A DNA stretch of 64,000 nt from an uncultured Collinsella sp. (GCA_937934165.1 CALGZX010000056.1:62001-126000); one strand, 5' to 3'; positions 16,310 to 25,240 are shown, numbered from the stretch's first letter. The notes: a model not told the origin generated them from the sequence alone. Translations and numbers: made by a program.

Positions 16310-17056
16310 CTAGGCCTCCTCTACGTTATCGAGCCCCAGCTCGGCCAGGCTCACGCCGCGCGGACGCTCCTTGGAGCGGCGCTCGAGCCACTGCACCAGC
16401 ATGGCGAGCGGGAAGCAGATGATGAAGTACATAAGGCAGCAGACGATGTATCCCTGCAGGTAACCGTACAGACTCACAAAGTTGTCGGAACGGTACATGA
16501 GGTCGCCGCCGGCCACAAGTGCCAGCACCGACGTGTTCTTGACCAGGTTGAGCGCCTGGTTACACAGCGGCGGCAGAATGATCTTAAACGTCTGGGGCAG
16601 CACGATGTACCAGTACGCCTGCGCACGGGTGAAGCCCTGGCTCTGGGCCGCCTCCATCTGACCACGCGGAACCGCCTCGATACCGGTGCGGATGACCTCC
16701 GAGATGTAGGCCGCATGATACAGGCCAACACCCAAGAAGCCCAGCACGAACGGCGCGATGCGCACCGGCTGGTCGGCACCGGTTATGGCCTGCAAAAACT
16801 GCGGACCGGCCATGTACATAAAGAGCACCTGCACGGGCAACGGGGTGTTCTGGTAAAACTCCACGTACACGCGGCTTATGGCGCGCAGCACGCGCGAACG
16901 AGTGGTAGAGAACACGCCCAGCAGCGTGCCCAGCACCAGCGACAGCAACAGACCGGCAACGACCACCTGCAGCGTTACGCCAAAGCCCTCCCAGAAGGGC
17001 CCCATGTTTTGAAATGTCGTCGACCAGCGGTCGGCGTCAAACAATCCTTCGAGCAT
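16310..17056 (-). CDS. Polar amino-acid ABC transporter permease (first subunit)
   Basis: 248 aa permease with the conserved cytoplasmic loop RTGIEAVPRGQMEAAQSQGFTRAQAYWYIVLPQTFKIILPP and about five hydrophobic segments, including VAGLLLSLVLGTLLGVFSTT. The frame is open upstream into the binding-protein gene, but ATG 17056 (MLEGLFD) has GGAAGGAA upstream and gives the family N-terminus. It lies between the binding protein (25-base gap) and the second permease. The C-terminal tail is basic, then acidic (RSKERPRGVSLAELGLDNVEEA), longer than in the partner. Confidence 0.92.
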   Translation of the reverse strand: MLEGLFDADRWSTTFQNMGPFWEGFGVTLQVVVAGLLLSLVLGTLLGVFSTTRSRVLRAISRVYVEFYQNTPLPVQVLFMYMAGPQFLQAITGADQPVRIAPFVLGFLGVGLYHAAYISEVIRTGIEAVPRGQMEAAQSQGFTRAQAYWYIVLPQTFKIILPPLCNQALNLVKNTSVLALVAGGDLMYRSDNFVSLYGYLQGYIVCCLMYFIICFPLAMLVQWLERRSKERPRGVSLAELGLDNVEEA

Positions 17057-17081
17057 TTGATTCCTTCCTTGGACGATGCGC

Positions 17082-17957
17082 CTATACAAGACCCCAGGTC
17101 TTGACCTCTTGGTCGAGCCAGCCATCGACCAGGCGATCGCAAACCATCTGATCGACCACGGCCGAAAGGTCGCAGCCCTTCTTGGTCGCCACGCCGTAGC
17201 CCTGCTCGCCAAACTTGACCTCGGGCTGCAGCAACTCAACGGTCTCGTTCATGTAACCGGCCAGCGTGGAGCGGTCCATGGCAAAGACGTCGATATTGCC
17301 GGCGTCGAGCGAACTCTTGATGATGGGGTAGCCGCTAAAGGCCCTAAACTCGGGCTTGCAGCTAAAGCCGTTGTCCTTGATCATCTGCTCGATCAGGCCC
17401 TGCGTGGTGGCACCCTGGCTCACGCCAATGACCTTGCCGTCCAGGTCCTCAATCGAGGTAAAGCCCGAACGCTTCTTGACCATAAGTCCCACGTAGTCGG
17501 TGCGGTACGGCGTCGAGAAATCCCAGCTCTTCTTGCGCTCGTCGGTGATGGTGTAGGTCGCCGCGACCACGTCAAGTTGGCCGTTATCGATCAGCGGGCC
17601 GCGCGTCTTGGGCGTTACGTCGGTAAACTCGACAAGCTCCTGGGCGCGGGCCTCCTTGTAGCTCACGCCAAAGACGGCAGCGGCGATCTGGTAGCACAAA
17701 TCGACTTCCATGCCCTCAAAGCGGCCCTTGGCGGTGTCGTAATAGCCATAGCCGGGAACATCCTTCTTAACGCCGGCATTCAAATGGCCACGCGACTTGA
17801 TGGCCGCAAGCTTGGACCCCTTGTCGGAGCCCTCGCCGCTGGTGGAGTTGCCGCAACCGGTAAGCGCGGTCCCCGTCAGCGCAAGCATGCCGGCGCCAGC
17901 CAGCTGCAAAAAGTGGCGGCGCGACACGGCCGCCCTCGTCATATCCGTCATGTCCAT
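17082..17957 (-). CDS. Amino-acid ABC transporter substrate-binding lipoprotein (Tat-type signal)
   Basis: Periplasmic-binding-protein family 3 member of about 291 aa. The signal region has SRRHFLQLAG, a twin-arginine motif, followed by a hydrophobic core and the lipobox LTGC, with the lipidated Cys near residue 36. This suggests Tat export followed by lipidation. The mature part shows KSRGHLNAGVKKDVPGYGYYD, FEGMEVDLCYQIAAAVFG and YTITDERKKSWDFSTPY, typical of Glu/Gln/His-binding proteins. GTG 17960 and ATG 17957 are both possible. It starts about 9 bases after the ATPase stop. Confidence 0.92.
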   Translation of the reverse strand: MDMTDMTRAAVSRRHFLQLAGAGMLALTGTALTGCGNSTSGEGSDKGSKLAAIKSRGHLNAGVKKDVPGYGYYDTAKGRFEGMEVDLCYQIAAAVFGVSYKEARAQELVEFTDVTPKTRGPLIDNGQLDVVAATYTITDERKKSWDFSTPYRTDYVGLMVKKRSGFTSIEDLDGKVIGVSQGATTQGLIEQMIKDNGFSCKPEFRAFSGYPIIKSSLDAGNIDVFAMDRSTLAGYMNETVELLQPEVKFGEQGYGVATKKGCDLSAVVDQMVCDRLVDGWLDQEVKTWGLV

Positions 17958-17965
17958 CACCGCGC

Positions 17966-18697
17966 CTAGTGCAGAATCTTGGACAGGAACTCGCGGCAGC
18001 GCGGGTTCTCGGGGTTATCGAAGAAGTGCTCGGGTGTGCCCTCCTCCAGAATGCGGCCGTCCTCCATAAAGATGACGCGGTCGGCCACCTGGCGTGCAAA
18101 GCCCATCTCGTGCGTCACGCAGATCATGGTGATATCCTCCTGCGCGAGCTCAATCATAACGTCCAGAACCTCCTGGACCATTTCGGGGTCGAGCGCCGAG
18201 GTCGGCTCGTCAAACAGGATGATGGGCTGCTTGGTGCACAGGGCACGGGCGATGGCGATGCGCTGCTGCTGACCACCCGAGAGATTCTGCGGATACTCGC
18301 CGGCCTTATGCGCCATGCCAACACGCTTGAGCGCGGCGATGGCGATCTCGGTCGCCTCCTCCTTACTCTTCTTTTGCAGCTTGATGGGCGCGAGTGTCAG
18401 GTTGCCCAGCACCGTCATGTTGGGATACAGGTTGAACTGCTGAAACACCATGGAGCTGTACTTGCGAGCCATCTCCAGGTGATTCTTTTTGGTGAGCGGC
18501 GTACCGTCGATGACGACTTCGCCCGACGTGGGCTCCTCCAGATAATCGACGCAACGGATGAGCGTCGACTTACCCGAACCGGAAGGCCCGATCATTACAA
18601 GCTTCTCGCCGCGCTTGACGGTGAGATTGATATCTTTGAGCACATGCAGGTCGCCAAAGTACTTGTTGAGATGCTTGATCTCGATCATGTCTGCCAT
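17966..18697 (-). CDS. glnQ: Polar amino-acid ABC transporter ATP-binding protein (GlnQ family)
   Basis: 243 aa ABC ATPase, first gene of the leftward amino-acid uptake operon. Walker A GPSGSGKST, Q-loop in VFQQFNLYPNMTVLGN, signature LSGGQQQR, Walker B LFDEPTSALDPE and the switch His in VTHEMGFARQVADRVIFM. The VFQQFNL and LDPEMV words are characteristic of the polar amino-acid branch. ATG follows GGAAAGGGACATTC. It powers the two permeases and the Tat-exported binding lipoprotein encoded just after it. Confidence 0.95.
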   Translation of the reverse strand: MADMIEIKHLNKYFGDLHVLKDINLTVKRGEKLVMIGPSGSGKSTLIRCVDYLEEPTSGEVVIDGTPLTKKNHLEMARKYSSMVFQQFNLYPNMTVLGNLTLAPIKLQKKSKEEATEIAIAALKRVGMAHKAGEYPQNLSGGQQQRIAIARALCTKQPIILFDEPTSALDPEMVQEVLDVMIELAQEDITMICVTHEMGFARQVADRVIFMEDGRILEEGTPEHFFDNPENPRCREFLSKILH

Positions 18698-18802
18698 GAA
18701 TGTCCCTTTCCTGCGCTTACACGAATTGCACTATTGTACGGAAAGAACCACGTTTCCGCAGCCCACACTACATTCCCGTAAAGAACCCGCAACCTTCCAC
18801 CC

Positions 18803-18870
18803 ACTCATTGGGGACAGACTTAAATGAGTACCTACTCATTGGGCACTCATTTAAGTCTGTCCCCAATGAG
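18803..18870. repeat. REP-like palindrome, CTCATTGGGGACAGACTT family
   Basis: CTCATTGGGGACAGACTTAA and its complement (18851-18870) flank an inner CATTTAA/ATGAGT pairing; the arms are about 20 perfect bases. The TCTGTCCCC word recurs in other palindromes of the window. Confidence 0.8.
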
Positions 18871-19067
18871 CGCCCGCGGGGGACGCCCTTCCTCCAACCG
18901 CCCTTGTTGAGCATAAGTCAGCGAAAACCCGTACACGCGAGCAAGGTGACGTGAAATGAAAGGGCGCAGACCTTATGGTCGCGCCTTTGAAATTGAACGT
19001 CAGATTGCCGCGTGTACGGGTTTGCAGCGTCGAGCCGTTACGCGGTTTGGTAAAACCGCGTAACAAA
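18871..19067. repeat. Long palindrome (18925-19023) and hairpin (19037-19064) downstream of yqeY
   Basis: AAACCCGTACACGCG at 18925-18939 pairs perfectly with 19009-19023. Inside, GTGACGT and GAAAGGGCGC form further stem steps around ACCTTATGG. A second hairpin, GTTACGCGGTTT with its complement, lies 3 bases after the yqeY stop and may be its terminator, although no T-run follows. No coding potential was seen. Confidence 0.65.
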
Positions 19068-19511
19068 TTACGCCAGCTTTGCGCCGACGATCTTTGCTGC
19101 GGCCGGCTTATCGAAGTTGCCGCCGGTGGCCTTGCCCAGGGCACCCATAACCTGGCCCATCTGCTTCTTGGACGTGGCGCCCAGCTCGGCGATAACCTGC
19201 TCGATCAGGGTCTCGAGCTCCTCGCCCGAAACCTGCGCGGGCAGCAGGCTTTCCAGAATCTTGACCTGCTCGGTCAGGTTGTCGGTACGCTCCTGGTCGG
19301 TGCCGGCCTTGATGGACATCTCCAGCGTCTCGCTCGTCTGCTTGATCAGACGCTTGATCATGCTGTTGACGTCTTCCTCGGTCACATCGCGGCGCTCGTT
19401 AACCTCGATATTCTTCACCTCGGCCTTGACCTGGCGAATGATGGACAGGCGAACCTTGTCCTTGGCCTTCATGGCCGCGATCATTTCCTTCTGCAGCTCT
19501 TCGTTGGTCAT
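19068..19511 (-). CDS. yqeY: GatB/YqeY domain protein
   Basis: 147 aa, the full length of YqeY-family proteins. It shares the C-terminal helical tRNA-interacting domain of GatB/GatE, though no enzymatic role is established for free-standing members. Typical pieces: IAAMKAKDKVRLSIIRQVKAEVKNIEV, VNSMIKRLIKQTSETLEM, LESLLPAQVSGEELETLIEQVIAELGA and MGQVMGALG. ATG 19511 has GAGGAGG 8 nt upstream; TTG 19517 is too close. It follows the PrsA-like gene by about 54 bases, so co-transcription is possible. Confidence 0.92.
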   Translation of the reverse strand: MTNEELQKEMIAAMKAKDKVRLSIIRQVKAEVKNIEVNERRDVTEEDVNSMIKRLIKQTSETLEMSIKAGTDQERTDNLTEQVKILESLLPAQVSGEELETLIEQVIAELGATSKKQMGQVMGALGKATGGNFDKPAAAKIVGAKLA

Positions 19512-19565
19512 CTGCAAATCCTCCTCAATAGCGTGGGCGGCACTCGCGCGAGCACCGCCCCATGA

Positions 19566-20789
19566 TTACTCAGTCGTCGACGAATCGTCGGTCGAACTCT
19601 TGGTGACGCCCTTCAGGCTCACGTTATAGGGCACGTCCTTGGGCATGGGGTTAACGGTAATGTCGGCGTCCTTCTTGTACTGCTCCAGCCACTCGCTGTA
19701 CGCGGTGCTTGCCGCCTGCGTCTTCACCACGTTGGAGACGTACTTCTTGATGTCCTTGGGCACCTGCTTAATGTCATCGACCTGATTATCGACATGGAAG
19801 TAGTCGGTGCACTTGATGATGTGGTAACCATAGGTCGACTCGACGACGTCGCTCATATCGCCCTTGTTGAGCCCCTCGAGCGCCGCCTGGTAGCTGTCGA
19901 CGAAGGTGGTGAGCTTGTCCCAGCCCACATCGCCCTTCTTATCCTTGGAGCCGGTATCGTCGGAATACTGCTTTACGGCGTCCTCAAAGCTCAGCTCACC
20001 GGAGTTAATCTTGTCCAGGCACTCCTGCGCCTTGGCCTTGGCGGCGGCCTTGTCCTCGTCGGAAGCGTCGGAATCGACCTTGATCAGGATATTCGACGAG
20101 CGACGGGCGTCATTGTAGTTAGACAGGTTCTCGTTGATGTAATCGACGATCTCGCTGCCCTTGGGCTTGCTTGTGGGTGCTACCGCATCCTTAAGTTTCT
20201 GCTGTGCCAGGCTCTCCTTGAGCGAGTCCTTGTAGGTGTCCTCGGTGTAGCCATAGGTCTTAAGCGTCTTCTTAAAGGTCTTGGCGCCGCCGGCACTCTT
20301 GCAGGCGTCCTTCCAGGCCTTCTCGACCTCCTCGTCCGAGACGGTCACGCCGTTTTCCTTCTGCGCTTGCTGAAGCAGAATCTGCTGCGTGTAGGAGTCG
20401 ATGAGCTGCTTGCGATACTTCTTGGGCGTGAGGTCGTTATTGACCAGGTACTGTGCCCAGTCCTTGTCCTTGGTGTAGCCATAGGACGTACGCATGCTCA
20501 TGATCTGCTTGGTCACGGTGTCCTCGGTGAGGTTGGTACCATTGATGGTAGCAGCCACGCCGCCAGTGAGCTTATAGCCCGAGCTGGCGCTTTCGGACTG
20601 CGACATCAGGCCGGAGCACGCCATGGCCGAGACGGAAAGCAGCATCGCCAGCACGCCGATGACCACTAGGACGATCTTGACGGTCTTGGACACATAGGTC
20701 TTGCGCTGCTTCTTACGAGAGCTGGAGGCGGCGCGAGCCTGTTGCTCGGGCGTCGGCGCGGCCTCGGGGTTCTTTTTCTTATTTGCCAT
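19566..20789 (-). CDS. Membrane-anchored PPIC-type peptidyl-prolyl isomerase, PrsA/SurA-like foldase
   Basis: 407 aa. A 35-residue Lys/Arg/Ala-rich cytoplasmic start is followed by one hydrophobic segment (VKIVLVVIGVLAMLLSVSAM) ending in MACSG, a weak lipobox, so it may be a lipoprotein or simply TM-anchored. The extracytoplasmic part has a SurA-N-like helical region (TVTKQIMSMRTSYGY...IDSYTQQILLQQA), then a parvulin domain near residues 240-330: SSNILIKVD, SFEDAVKQYSDD, GDVGWDKL and TYGYHIIKC. The C-terminus is Ser/Thr/Asp rich. It probably assists folding of exported proteins. ATG follows AAAGGCCAAAC. Confidence 0.9.
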   Translation of the reverse strand: MANKKKNPEAAPTPEQQARAASSSRKKQRKTYVSKTVKIVLVVIGVLAMLLSVSAMACSGLMSQSESASSGYKLTGGVAATINGTNLTEDTVTKQIMSMRTSYGYTKDKDWAQYLVNNDLTPKKYRKQLIDSYTQQILLQQAQKENGVTVSDEEVEKAWKDACKSAGGAKTFKKTLKTYGYTEDTYKDSLKESLAQQKLKDAVAPTSKPKGSEIVDYINENLSNYNDARRSSNILIKVDSDASDEDKAAAKAKAQECLDKINSGELSFEDAVKQYSDDTGSKDKKGDVGWDKLTTFVDSYQAALEGLNKGDMSDVVESTYGYHIIKCTDYFHVDNQVDDIKQVPKDIKKYVSNVVKTQAASTAYSEWLEQYKKDADITVNPMPKDVPYNVSLKGVTKSSTDDSSTTE

Positions 20790-20854
20790 GTTTGGCCTTT
20801 CGCATCACGAATCGAACAAACGCCATTGTGTCACAACGCAGCCCCCGCGGCACA

Positions 20855-20945
20855 CCTGGTGCATGGGGGACAGGTTAATCTGCACCATTTTGGTGCAAAG
20901 GAGACATACCTGGCAGTCGGCAGTTAAGGACCGTCCCTAACTGCC
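20855..20945. repeat. Two adjacent REP-like palindromes
   Basis: TGGTGCA (near 20858) pairs with TGCACCA at 20881 around GGGGACAGGTTAATC. Then GGCAGTTAAGGAC at 20919-20931 pairs with GTCCCTAACTGCC ending at 20945. Both contain the GGGAC/GTCCC core. They fill the gap between the foldase gene start and the PTS gene end. Confidence 0.7.
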
Positions 20946-20959
20946 GGCTTAGCTCCACC

Positions 20960-21424
20960 TTAGAAGTGGCGGCGGATGGCGTCGACCATGCCTTGGGGTG
21001 TGGTCTGGCCGAGTACGTCGGCTGCGGCGTCGGCGTCCATAAAGATATTCATGAGCGCTTGCAGGGCCTCGACCTGGCCGCCCGGCTCGGCAATGCCCAG
21101 ATTGATGATGATCTGTGCCGGCACGGGAGCGCCCATGCCCGCCATAGCATTGAATGTCACGGGCGCAGCAGGCTTTACCACCGCGATATAGGGCTTAGCC
21201 ACAAATCCGGGATCAGTATGTGGGATGGCGATATTGGCCGCCGGCATGGCAAGGCCCGTGGGATAGGCGTCCTCGCGTGCGCGAACGGCGTCAAGCCAGC
21301 CATCGGCAATGTAGCCGCGCGGGGCGAGCTCGCCCTCGAGTCGCGCAAACACCTCACCCGGTATCGCGCACTCCCAATCAAAAAACACCAGCTCAGGCGT
21401 AAACAGCGCTTCGTTATCCGCCAT
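20960..21424 (-). CDS. Orphan PTS EIIA component, fructose/galactitol type
   Basis: 154 aa, a complete EIIA-2 domain. The phosphorylated His is in ANIAIPHTDPGFV, with the family context PTGLAMP before it and a C-terminal EALQALMNIFMDADAAADVLG. Word pattern and length resemble the galactitol-type IIA. No EIIB, EIIC, HPr or sugar-catabolic gene is nearby, so it may serve a distant permease or act in regulation. It stands alone, with REP palindromes on both sides. Confidence 0.88.
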   Translation of the reverse strand: MADNEALFTPELVFFDWECAIPGEVFARLEGELAPRGYIADGWLDAVRAREDAYPTGLAMPAANIAIPHTDPGFVAKPYIAVVKPAAPVTFNAMAGMGAPVPAQIIINLGIAEPGGQVEALQALMNIFMDADAAADVLGQTTPQGMVDAIRRHF

Positions 21425-21442
21425 GCGCTCACCTCTCTCACC

Positions 21443-21498
21443 TAGTCACCTGGGACGTTCTTAAACGACTAGTCATTCAAGAACGTCCCCAATGACTA
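21443..21498. repeat. REP-like palindrome, GGGACGTTCTT family
   Basis: TAGTCA, GGGACGTTCTT, loop, AAGAACGTCCC, TGACTA. It lies between the PTS gene start and the purN end. Confidence 0.78.
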
Positions 21499-21576
21499 CC
21501 TAAAACAAAGGATGGCCACTTGCGCCTTGGCGCCAATGACCACCCTGACTACTCAGCTAAATTGTACTGTGCGCCG

Positions 21577-22278
21577 CTAGCCGCGAGGCGCATCAATTGC
21601 CACCTTGCCGCTCTCCAGCACGTGGACGCGGCCGTCGGCGAGCATCTGCACGACCTCGGGATACAGCACGTGCTCGATCGCGTGGATGTGCTCCTCGAGC
21701 GTATCGACATCCCAGCCCTCCTCAACAGCCAGCGCGCGCTGGGCGATGATGGGGCCGTTGTCGTAGATCTCGTTGGCAAAGTGCACGGTCACGCCGGTCA
21801 CCTTGACGCCGCGGGCAAACGCATCGTCGATCGCGTGGGCACCGGTAAAGCTCGGCAGCAGGGCCGGGTGCAGGTTGACCACGCGGTTGGGGAACGCCGC
21901 CAGCAGCGGCGTGTGCACCATGCGCATGTAGCCGGCCATGACCACATACTCGCAGCCGCGCTCGAGCAGCTCGTGCGCAATAATCTCGTCGGCGGCGATA
22001 GGGTCGGCGTAGACATCCTTGGACAGCGTGAGCGTCTGGATACCCGCACGCTCTGCGCGCTGCAAACCCTTGGCCGAAGGGCGGCTCGACACCACGAGCC
22101 CAATCGAGGCGTTGAGCTTGCCGGCGGCGATCAGGTCGATCAACGCTTGCAGGTTGGTACCCGAACCGCTGATAAGCACACCGATCTTGAGCGGCTCAGC
22201 CGTATCTGTACCGGTCGGACGGGTGTAGGGCACAAACCCAAGACCCTCACTAGCGGCCATCTGCTCGTTAGCGCTCAT
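21577..22278 (-). CDS. purN: Phosphoribosylglycinamide formyltransferase (GART)
   Basis: Third step of purine synthesis: transfers a formyl group from 10-formyl-THF to GAR (233 aa). Conserved: IGVLISGSGTNLQALID, VVSSRPSAKGLQRA, the substrate region VVMAGYMRMV, VNLHPALLPSFTGAHAIDDAF with the catalytic Asn/His, and the Asp in FANEIYDNGPIIAQRAL. About 22 N-terminal residues precede the domain. The ATG overlaps the purM stop by 11 bases, a tight coupling with the enzyme two steps later. Confidence 0.95.
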   Translation of the reverse strand: MSANEQMAASEGLGFVPYTRPTGTDTAEPLKIGVLISGSGTNLQALIDLIAAGKLNASIGLVVSSRPSAKGLQRAERAGIQTLTLSKDVYADPIAADEIIAHELLERGCEYVVMAGYMRMVHTPLLAAFPNRVVNLHPALLPSFTGAHAIDDAFARGVKVTGVTVHFANEIYDNGPIIAQRALAVEEGWDVDTLEEHIHAIEHVLYPEVVQMLADGRVHVLESGKVAIDAPRG

Positions 22279-23371
22279 CGGAGTACACGACCTTACCGGA
22301 GCCCTCGACGCACTCGCCCACGCGGAACGGCTTCTCGCCCAGCGCGACCAGAGCCTCGGTCACCGCGGTCTCATCCTCGGGGGCGACGATCAGGCACAGG
22401 CCAACGCCCATGTTGAAGGTCTTGCACGCCTCGTTGGGCGCAAGCTCGGCCTGGCGCGACACATAGGTGATGACGGGCGGAACGTCCCAGTCCATCTCGG
22501 CACCGTTGCGGGTGACCACGGCGTCGACGTCGTCGGCAAGCGCGCGGTTGAGGTTCTCGGTAATACCGCCGCCGGTGATGTGGGCAATGGCATGAACGTT
22601 GGCGCCACCGCGGAGCAGCTCCAGAATCGGCTTGACGTAAATGCGCGTAGGAGCCAACAGGGCGTCTGCCAGCGATGCGCCGCCGAGCTCCTCGAGCGGA
22701 CGGCTCAGCTCCTCCGCCTTAGCGGCGGCCTCGGGCGTGCCCGGCTTAATACCGTCAACGCCAATGACCTTGCGCACGAGCGAGTAGCCGTTGGAGTGCA
22801 CGCCGGTGGAAGGCAGACCCAGGATCACATCGCCCGGGCGGACGTTTGCGGGGTCGAGCATCTTGGGACGATCGACGACGCCCACGGTAAATCCGGCGAG
22901 GTCGTAGTCGGCAGGCGCCATGACGCCGGGGTGCTCGGCCATCTCGCCGCCCACGAGCGCGCAGCCCGCGAGCTTGCAGCCGTCGGCCACACCCTTGATG
23001 ATCTTTGCCATGTGCTCGGCCTCAATGTGACCGATGGCAACGTAATCCAGGAAGAACAGCGGCTCGGCGCCCGAAGCCAAAATGTCATTGACGCACATGG
23101 CGACCAGGTCCTGGCCCACCGTCTCGTGACGGTCCATAATCTGGGCGAGCACGAGCTTGGTGCCCACGCCGTCGGTGCCGCTGATCAGGATCGGGTCTTC
23201 CATATCCTTGAGCGCGGCGGCCGAGAACAGGCCACCAAAGCCACCGATGCCGCCGATAACCTCGGGGCGGTTGGTGTCCTTGACCATCTGCTTAATAGCG
23301 TCGACGGCGCGGCCGCCCTCGGCGGTATCGACGCCGGCGTCCTCGTACGTCACATGCTTGCTGTCGCTCAT
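22268..23371 (-). CDS. purM: Phosphoribosylformylglycinamidine cyclo-ligase (AIR synthetase)
   Basis: 367 aa ATP-dependent cyclase making AIR, fifth step of purine synthesis. Recognised by YEDAGVDTAEGGRAV at the N-terminus, GTDGVGTKLVLAQ, VNDILASGAEPLFFLDYVA, GCALVGGEMAEHPGVM, GLPSTGVHSNGYSL and HITGGGITENLNR. The ATG has GAGGAAGG upstream. It precedes and overlaps purN. The 157-base gap to the purF stop holds a REP-like palindrome and no terminator with a T-run, so read-through from purF is possible. Confidence 0.96.
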   Translation of the reverse strand: MSDSKHVTYEDAGVDTAEGGRAVDAIKQMVKDTNRPEVIGGIGGFGGLFSAAALKDMEDPILISGTDGVGTKLVLAQIMDRHETVGQDLVAMCVNDILASGAEPLFFLDYVAIGHIEAEHMAKIIKGVADGCKLAGCALVGGEMAEHPGVMAPADYDLAGFTVGVVDRPKMLDPANVRPGDVILGLPSTGVHSNGYSLVRKVIGVDGIKPGTPEAAAKAEELSRPLEELGGASLADALLAPTRIYVKPILELLRGGANVHAIAHITGGGITENLNRALADDVDAVVTRNGAEMDWDVPPVITYVSRQAELAPNEACKTFNMGVGLCLIVAPEDETAVTEALVALGEKPFRVGECVEGSGKVVYSDER

Positions 23372-23489
23372 CTGAGCCTTCCTCTCCCACTACCGTGGCG
23401 CCGCGCGGGCGCCAAACGGTGCTCATAGTTGCGTTCATTTCGGCGCGCGCCATAACAGCACGCGCCGTCATATCAACGAAACAGCAGGT

Positions 23490-23530
23490 AAAACCTACCA
23501 AAATAAACCTGTCCCCACATGGCAGGTTTT
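23490..23530. repeat. REP-like hairpin overlapping the purF stop codon
   Basis: AAAACCTACC pairs with GGCAGGTTTT (one mismatch) around AAAATAAACCTGTCCCC. The right arm contains bases of the purF stop codon. It shares AAAATAAACCTG with the arms around the pth terminator. Confidence 0.7.
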
Positions 23531-25199
23531 AGGCCTCGCCGTGCTCCTCTTCCCAGCTGCGGTCGTCGTATTTCTCGACCACGGCGTCGTCGTCAAAGTG
23601 CAGCGGCTTGTCCAGGTTGCGGGGCTTAAAGCCCTCCATGAACTTGTCGCGGCCAAAGCTCTCGGGAATCGCCACGGGGTAGCGTCCGGTAAAGCACGCA
23701 TCGCAGTAACCGCCCTTGGGCATGACCTTCAGCAGGCCCTCGACCGAAAGGAAGGCCAGCGAATCGGCGCCAATGTACTCGCAAATCTCGTCGACCGTCT
23801 TGTTGGCGCTGATAAGCTGCGACTGCACGTCGGTATCGATGCCGTAGAAGCACGGCCAGATGACCTCGGGCGAGTTGATGCGGATATGAATCTCCTTGGC
23901 GCCGGCGTTGCGCAGCATCTTGACGAGCTGCACCATGGTGGTGCCGCGGACGATGGAGTCGTCGATGACGACTAGGCGCTTGCCCTCGATGTTGTCGCGC
24001 AGCGGGTTGAGCTTCATACGCACGCCCATGGCACGCAGCTCCTGCGTAGGCTCGATAAACGTACGGCCCACATAGCGATTCTTGATAAGGCCCTCGCCAA
24101 AGGGAATACCGCTCTCGTGCGAATACCCCTCCGCGGGCGGCAGGCCGGAGTCAGGCACGCCGATGACCAGGTCGGCCTCGACGGGCTCCTCGTGTGCCAG
24201 CTGACGGCCCATGTCGTAACGGCAGGCGTAAACGCTCTTGCCGTTCATGATGGAGTCGGGGCGGGCAAAGTAGACCTGCTCAAAGATGCAGTTAGCAGGC
24301 TCTTCGGCCGCAGGCACGCCCTGCTCGGATACCAGACCCTCGGCGCTGATGCGCAAGATCTCGCCGGGGCGGACGTCACGGACGTACTCGGCACCCACGA
24401 TGTCGAGTGCGCAGGTCTCGGAAGCAACGACCCAACCGCCGGCACGCGTGACATGGACGGCGGAGTCGACCGTCGTGGCGCCGTCTTGCGAGGGCAGCTG
24501 CGAAACGGATGCGGCATCGGCCTGGTCCAGACCCTCGTCCACCAGCTTGCCCAGCACCAGCGGACGAATGCCGTGCGGATCGCGGAAGGCGTAGAGCGCC
24601 TGCTCGTTGATGAGCGTCATGGCGTAGCCGCCGCGCACGAGCTCCATGGTCTTGCGAATGCCCTCACGCAGATGGCCTGTACGCTGAGTAAAGTAGCCGA
24701 TAAGCTTGGTCGCGACCTCGGAATCCGAATTGGAGAGGAACGGCACGCCCAGCTCGATCAGCTGGCGGCGCAGCTCGTCGGTGTTGACCAGAGTACCGTT
24801 GTGCGCGAGCGCGATAATGACGCTGTTGATGGTGGAGAGGTGCGGCTGCGAGGCTTCCCAGCTCTTGGCGCCGGCGGTGCCATAGCGCACGTGGCCCACG
24901 GCCAGCTGGCCGGAGAGCGTCGACAGGTCGGCGTTGGAGAACACGCGGTCGAGCAGCCCCAGATCCTTGCGGACCATAACCGTGCCGCCATCACCCACGG
25001 CGATTCCCGCCGATTCCTGGCCGCGATGCTGCAGCGCGCGCAGACCAAAGTACGTCAGTCGAGCCACATCGCGATCGGGTGCCCACACACCAAAAATGCC
25101 GCATTCCTCATGCAGCTGGTCGGAGTCCAGATCATACGTCGACATGGTCTTCACCTGTCCCGCGGCGCGCTCGGCCGCGTGGATGGTTTCTTGAGACAT
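23529..25199 (-). CDS. purF: Amidophosphoribosyltransferase
   Basis: First committed step of purine synthesis: PRPP plus glutamine to phosphoribosylamine (556 aa). The class II glutaminase domain starts at the Cys of EECGIFGVW after a 32-residue propeptide (13 residues if Met 19 is the real start), so self-cleavage must expose that Cys, as in the B. subtilis type. The PRT domain has VVIDDSIVRGTTM. Cysteines in ETCALDIVG, ANCIFEQVYF and GGYCDACFTGRYP fit the 4Fe-4S form of the enzyme. GAGGGGATGCC precedes ATG 25199. A TATAAT lies about 45 bases upstream. Confidence 0.96.
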   Translation of the reverse strand: MSQETIHAAERAAGQVKTMSTYDLDSDQLHEECGIFGVWAPDRDVARLTYFGLRALQHRGQESAGIAVGDGGTVMVRKDLGLLDRVFSNADLSTLSGQLAVGHVRYGTAGAKSWEASQPHLSTINSVIIALAHNGTLVNTDELRRQLIELGVPFLSNSDSEVATKLIGYFTQRTGHLREGIRKTMELVRGGYAMTLINEQALYAFRDPHGIRPLVLGKLVDEGLDQADAASVSQLPSQDGATTVDSAVHVTRAGGWVVASETCALDIVGAEYVRDVRPGEILRISAEGLVSEQGVPAAEEPANCIFEQVYFARPDSIMNGKSVYACRYDMGRQLAHEEPVEADLVIGVPDSGLPPAEGYSHESGIPFGEGLIKNRYVGRTFIEPTQELRAMGVRMKLNPLRDNIEGKRLVVIDDSIVRGTTMVQLVKMLRNAGAKEIHIRINSPEVIWPCFYGIDTDVQSQLISANKTVDEICEYIGADSLAFLSVEGLLKVMPKGGYCDACFTGRYPVAIPESFGRDKFMEGFKPRNLDKPLHFDDDAVVEKYDDRSWEEEHGEA

Positions 25200-25240
25200 G
25201 GCATCCCCTCAGAGCCTCGTTATTTGGCGTTACCTGCCCT

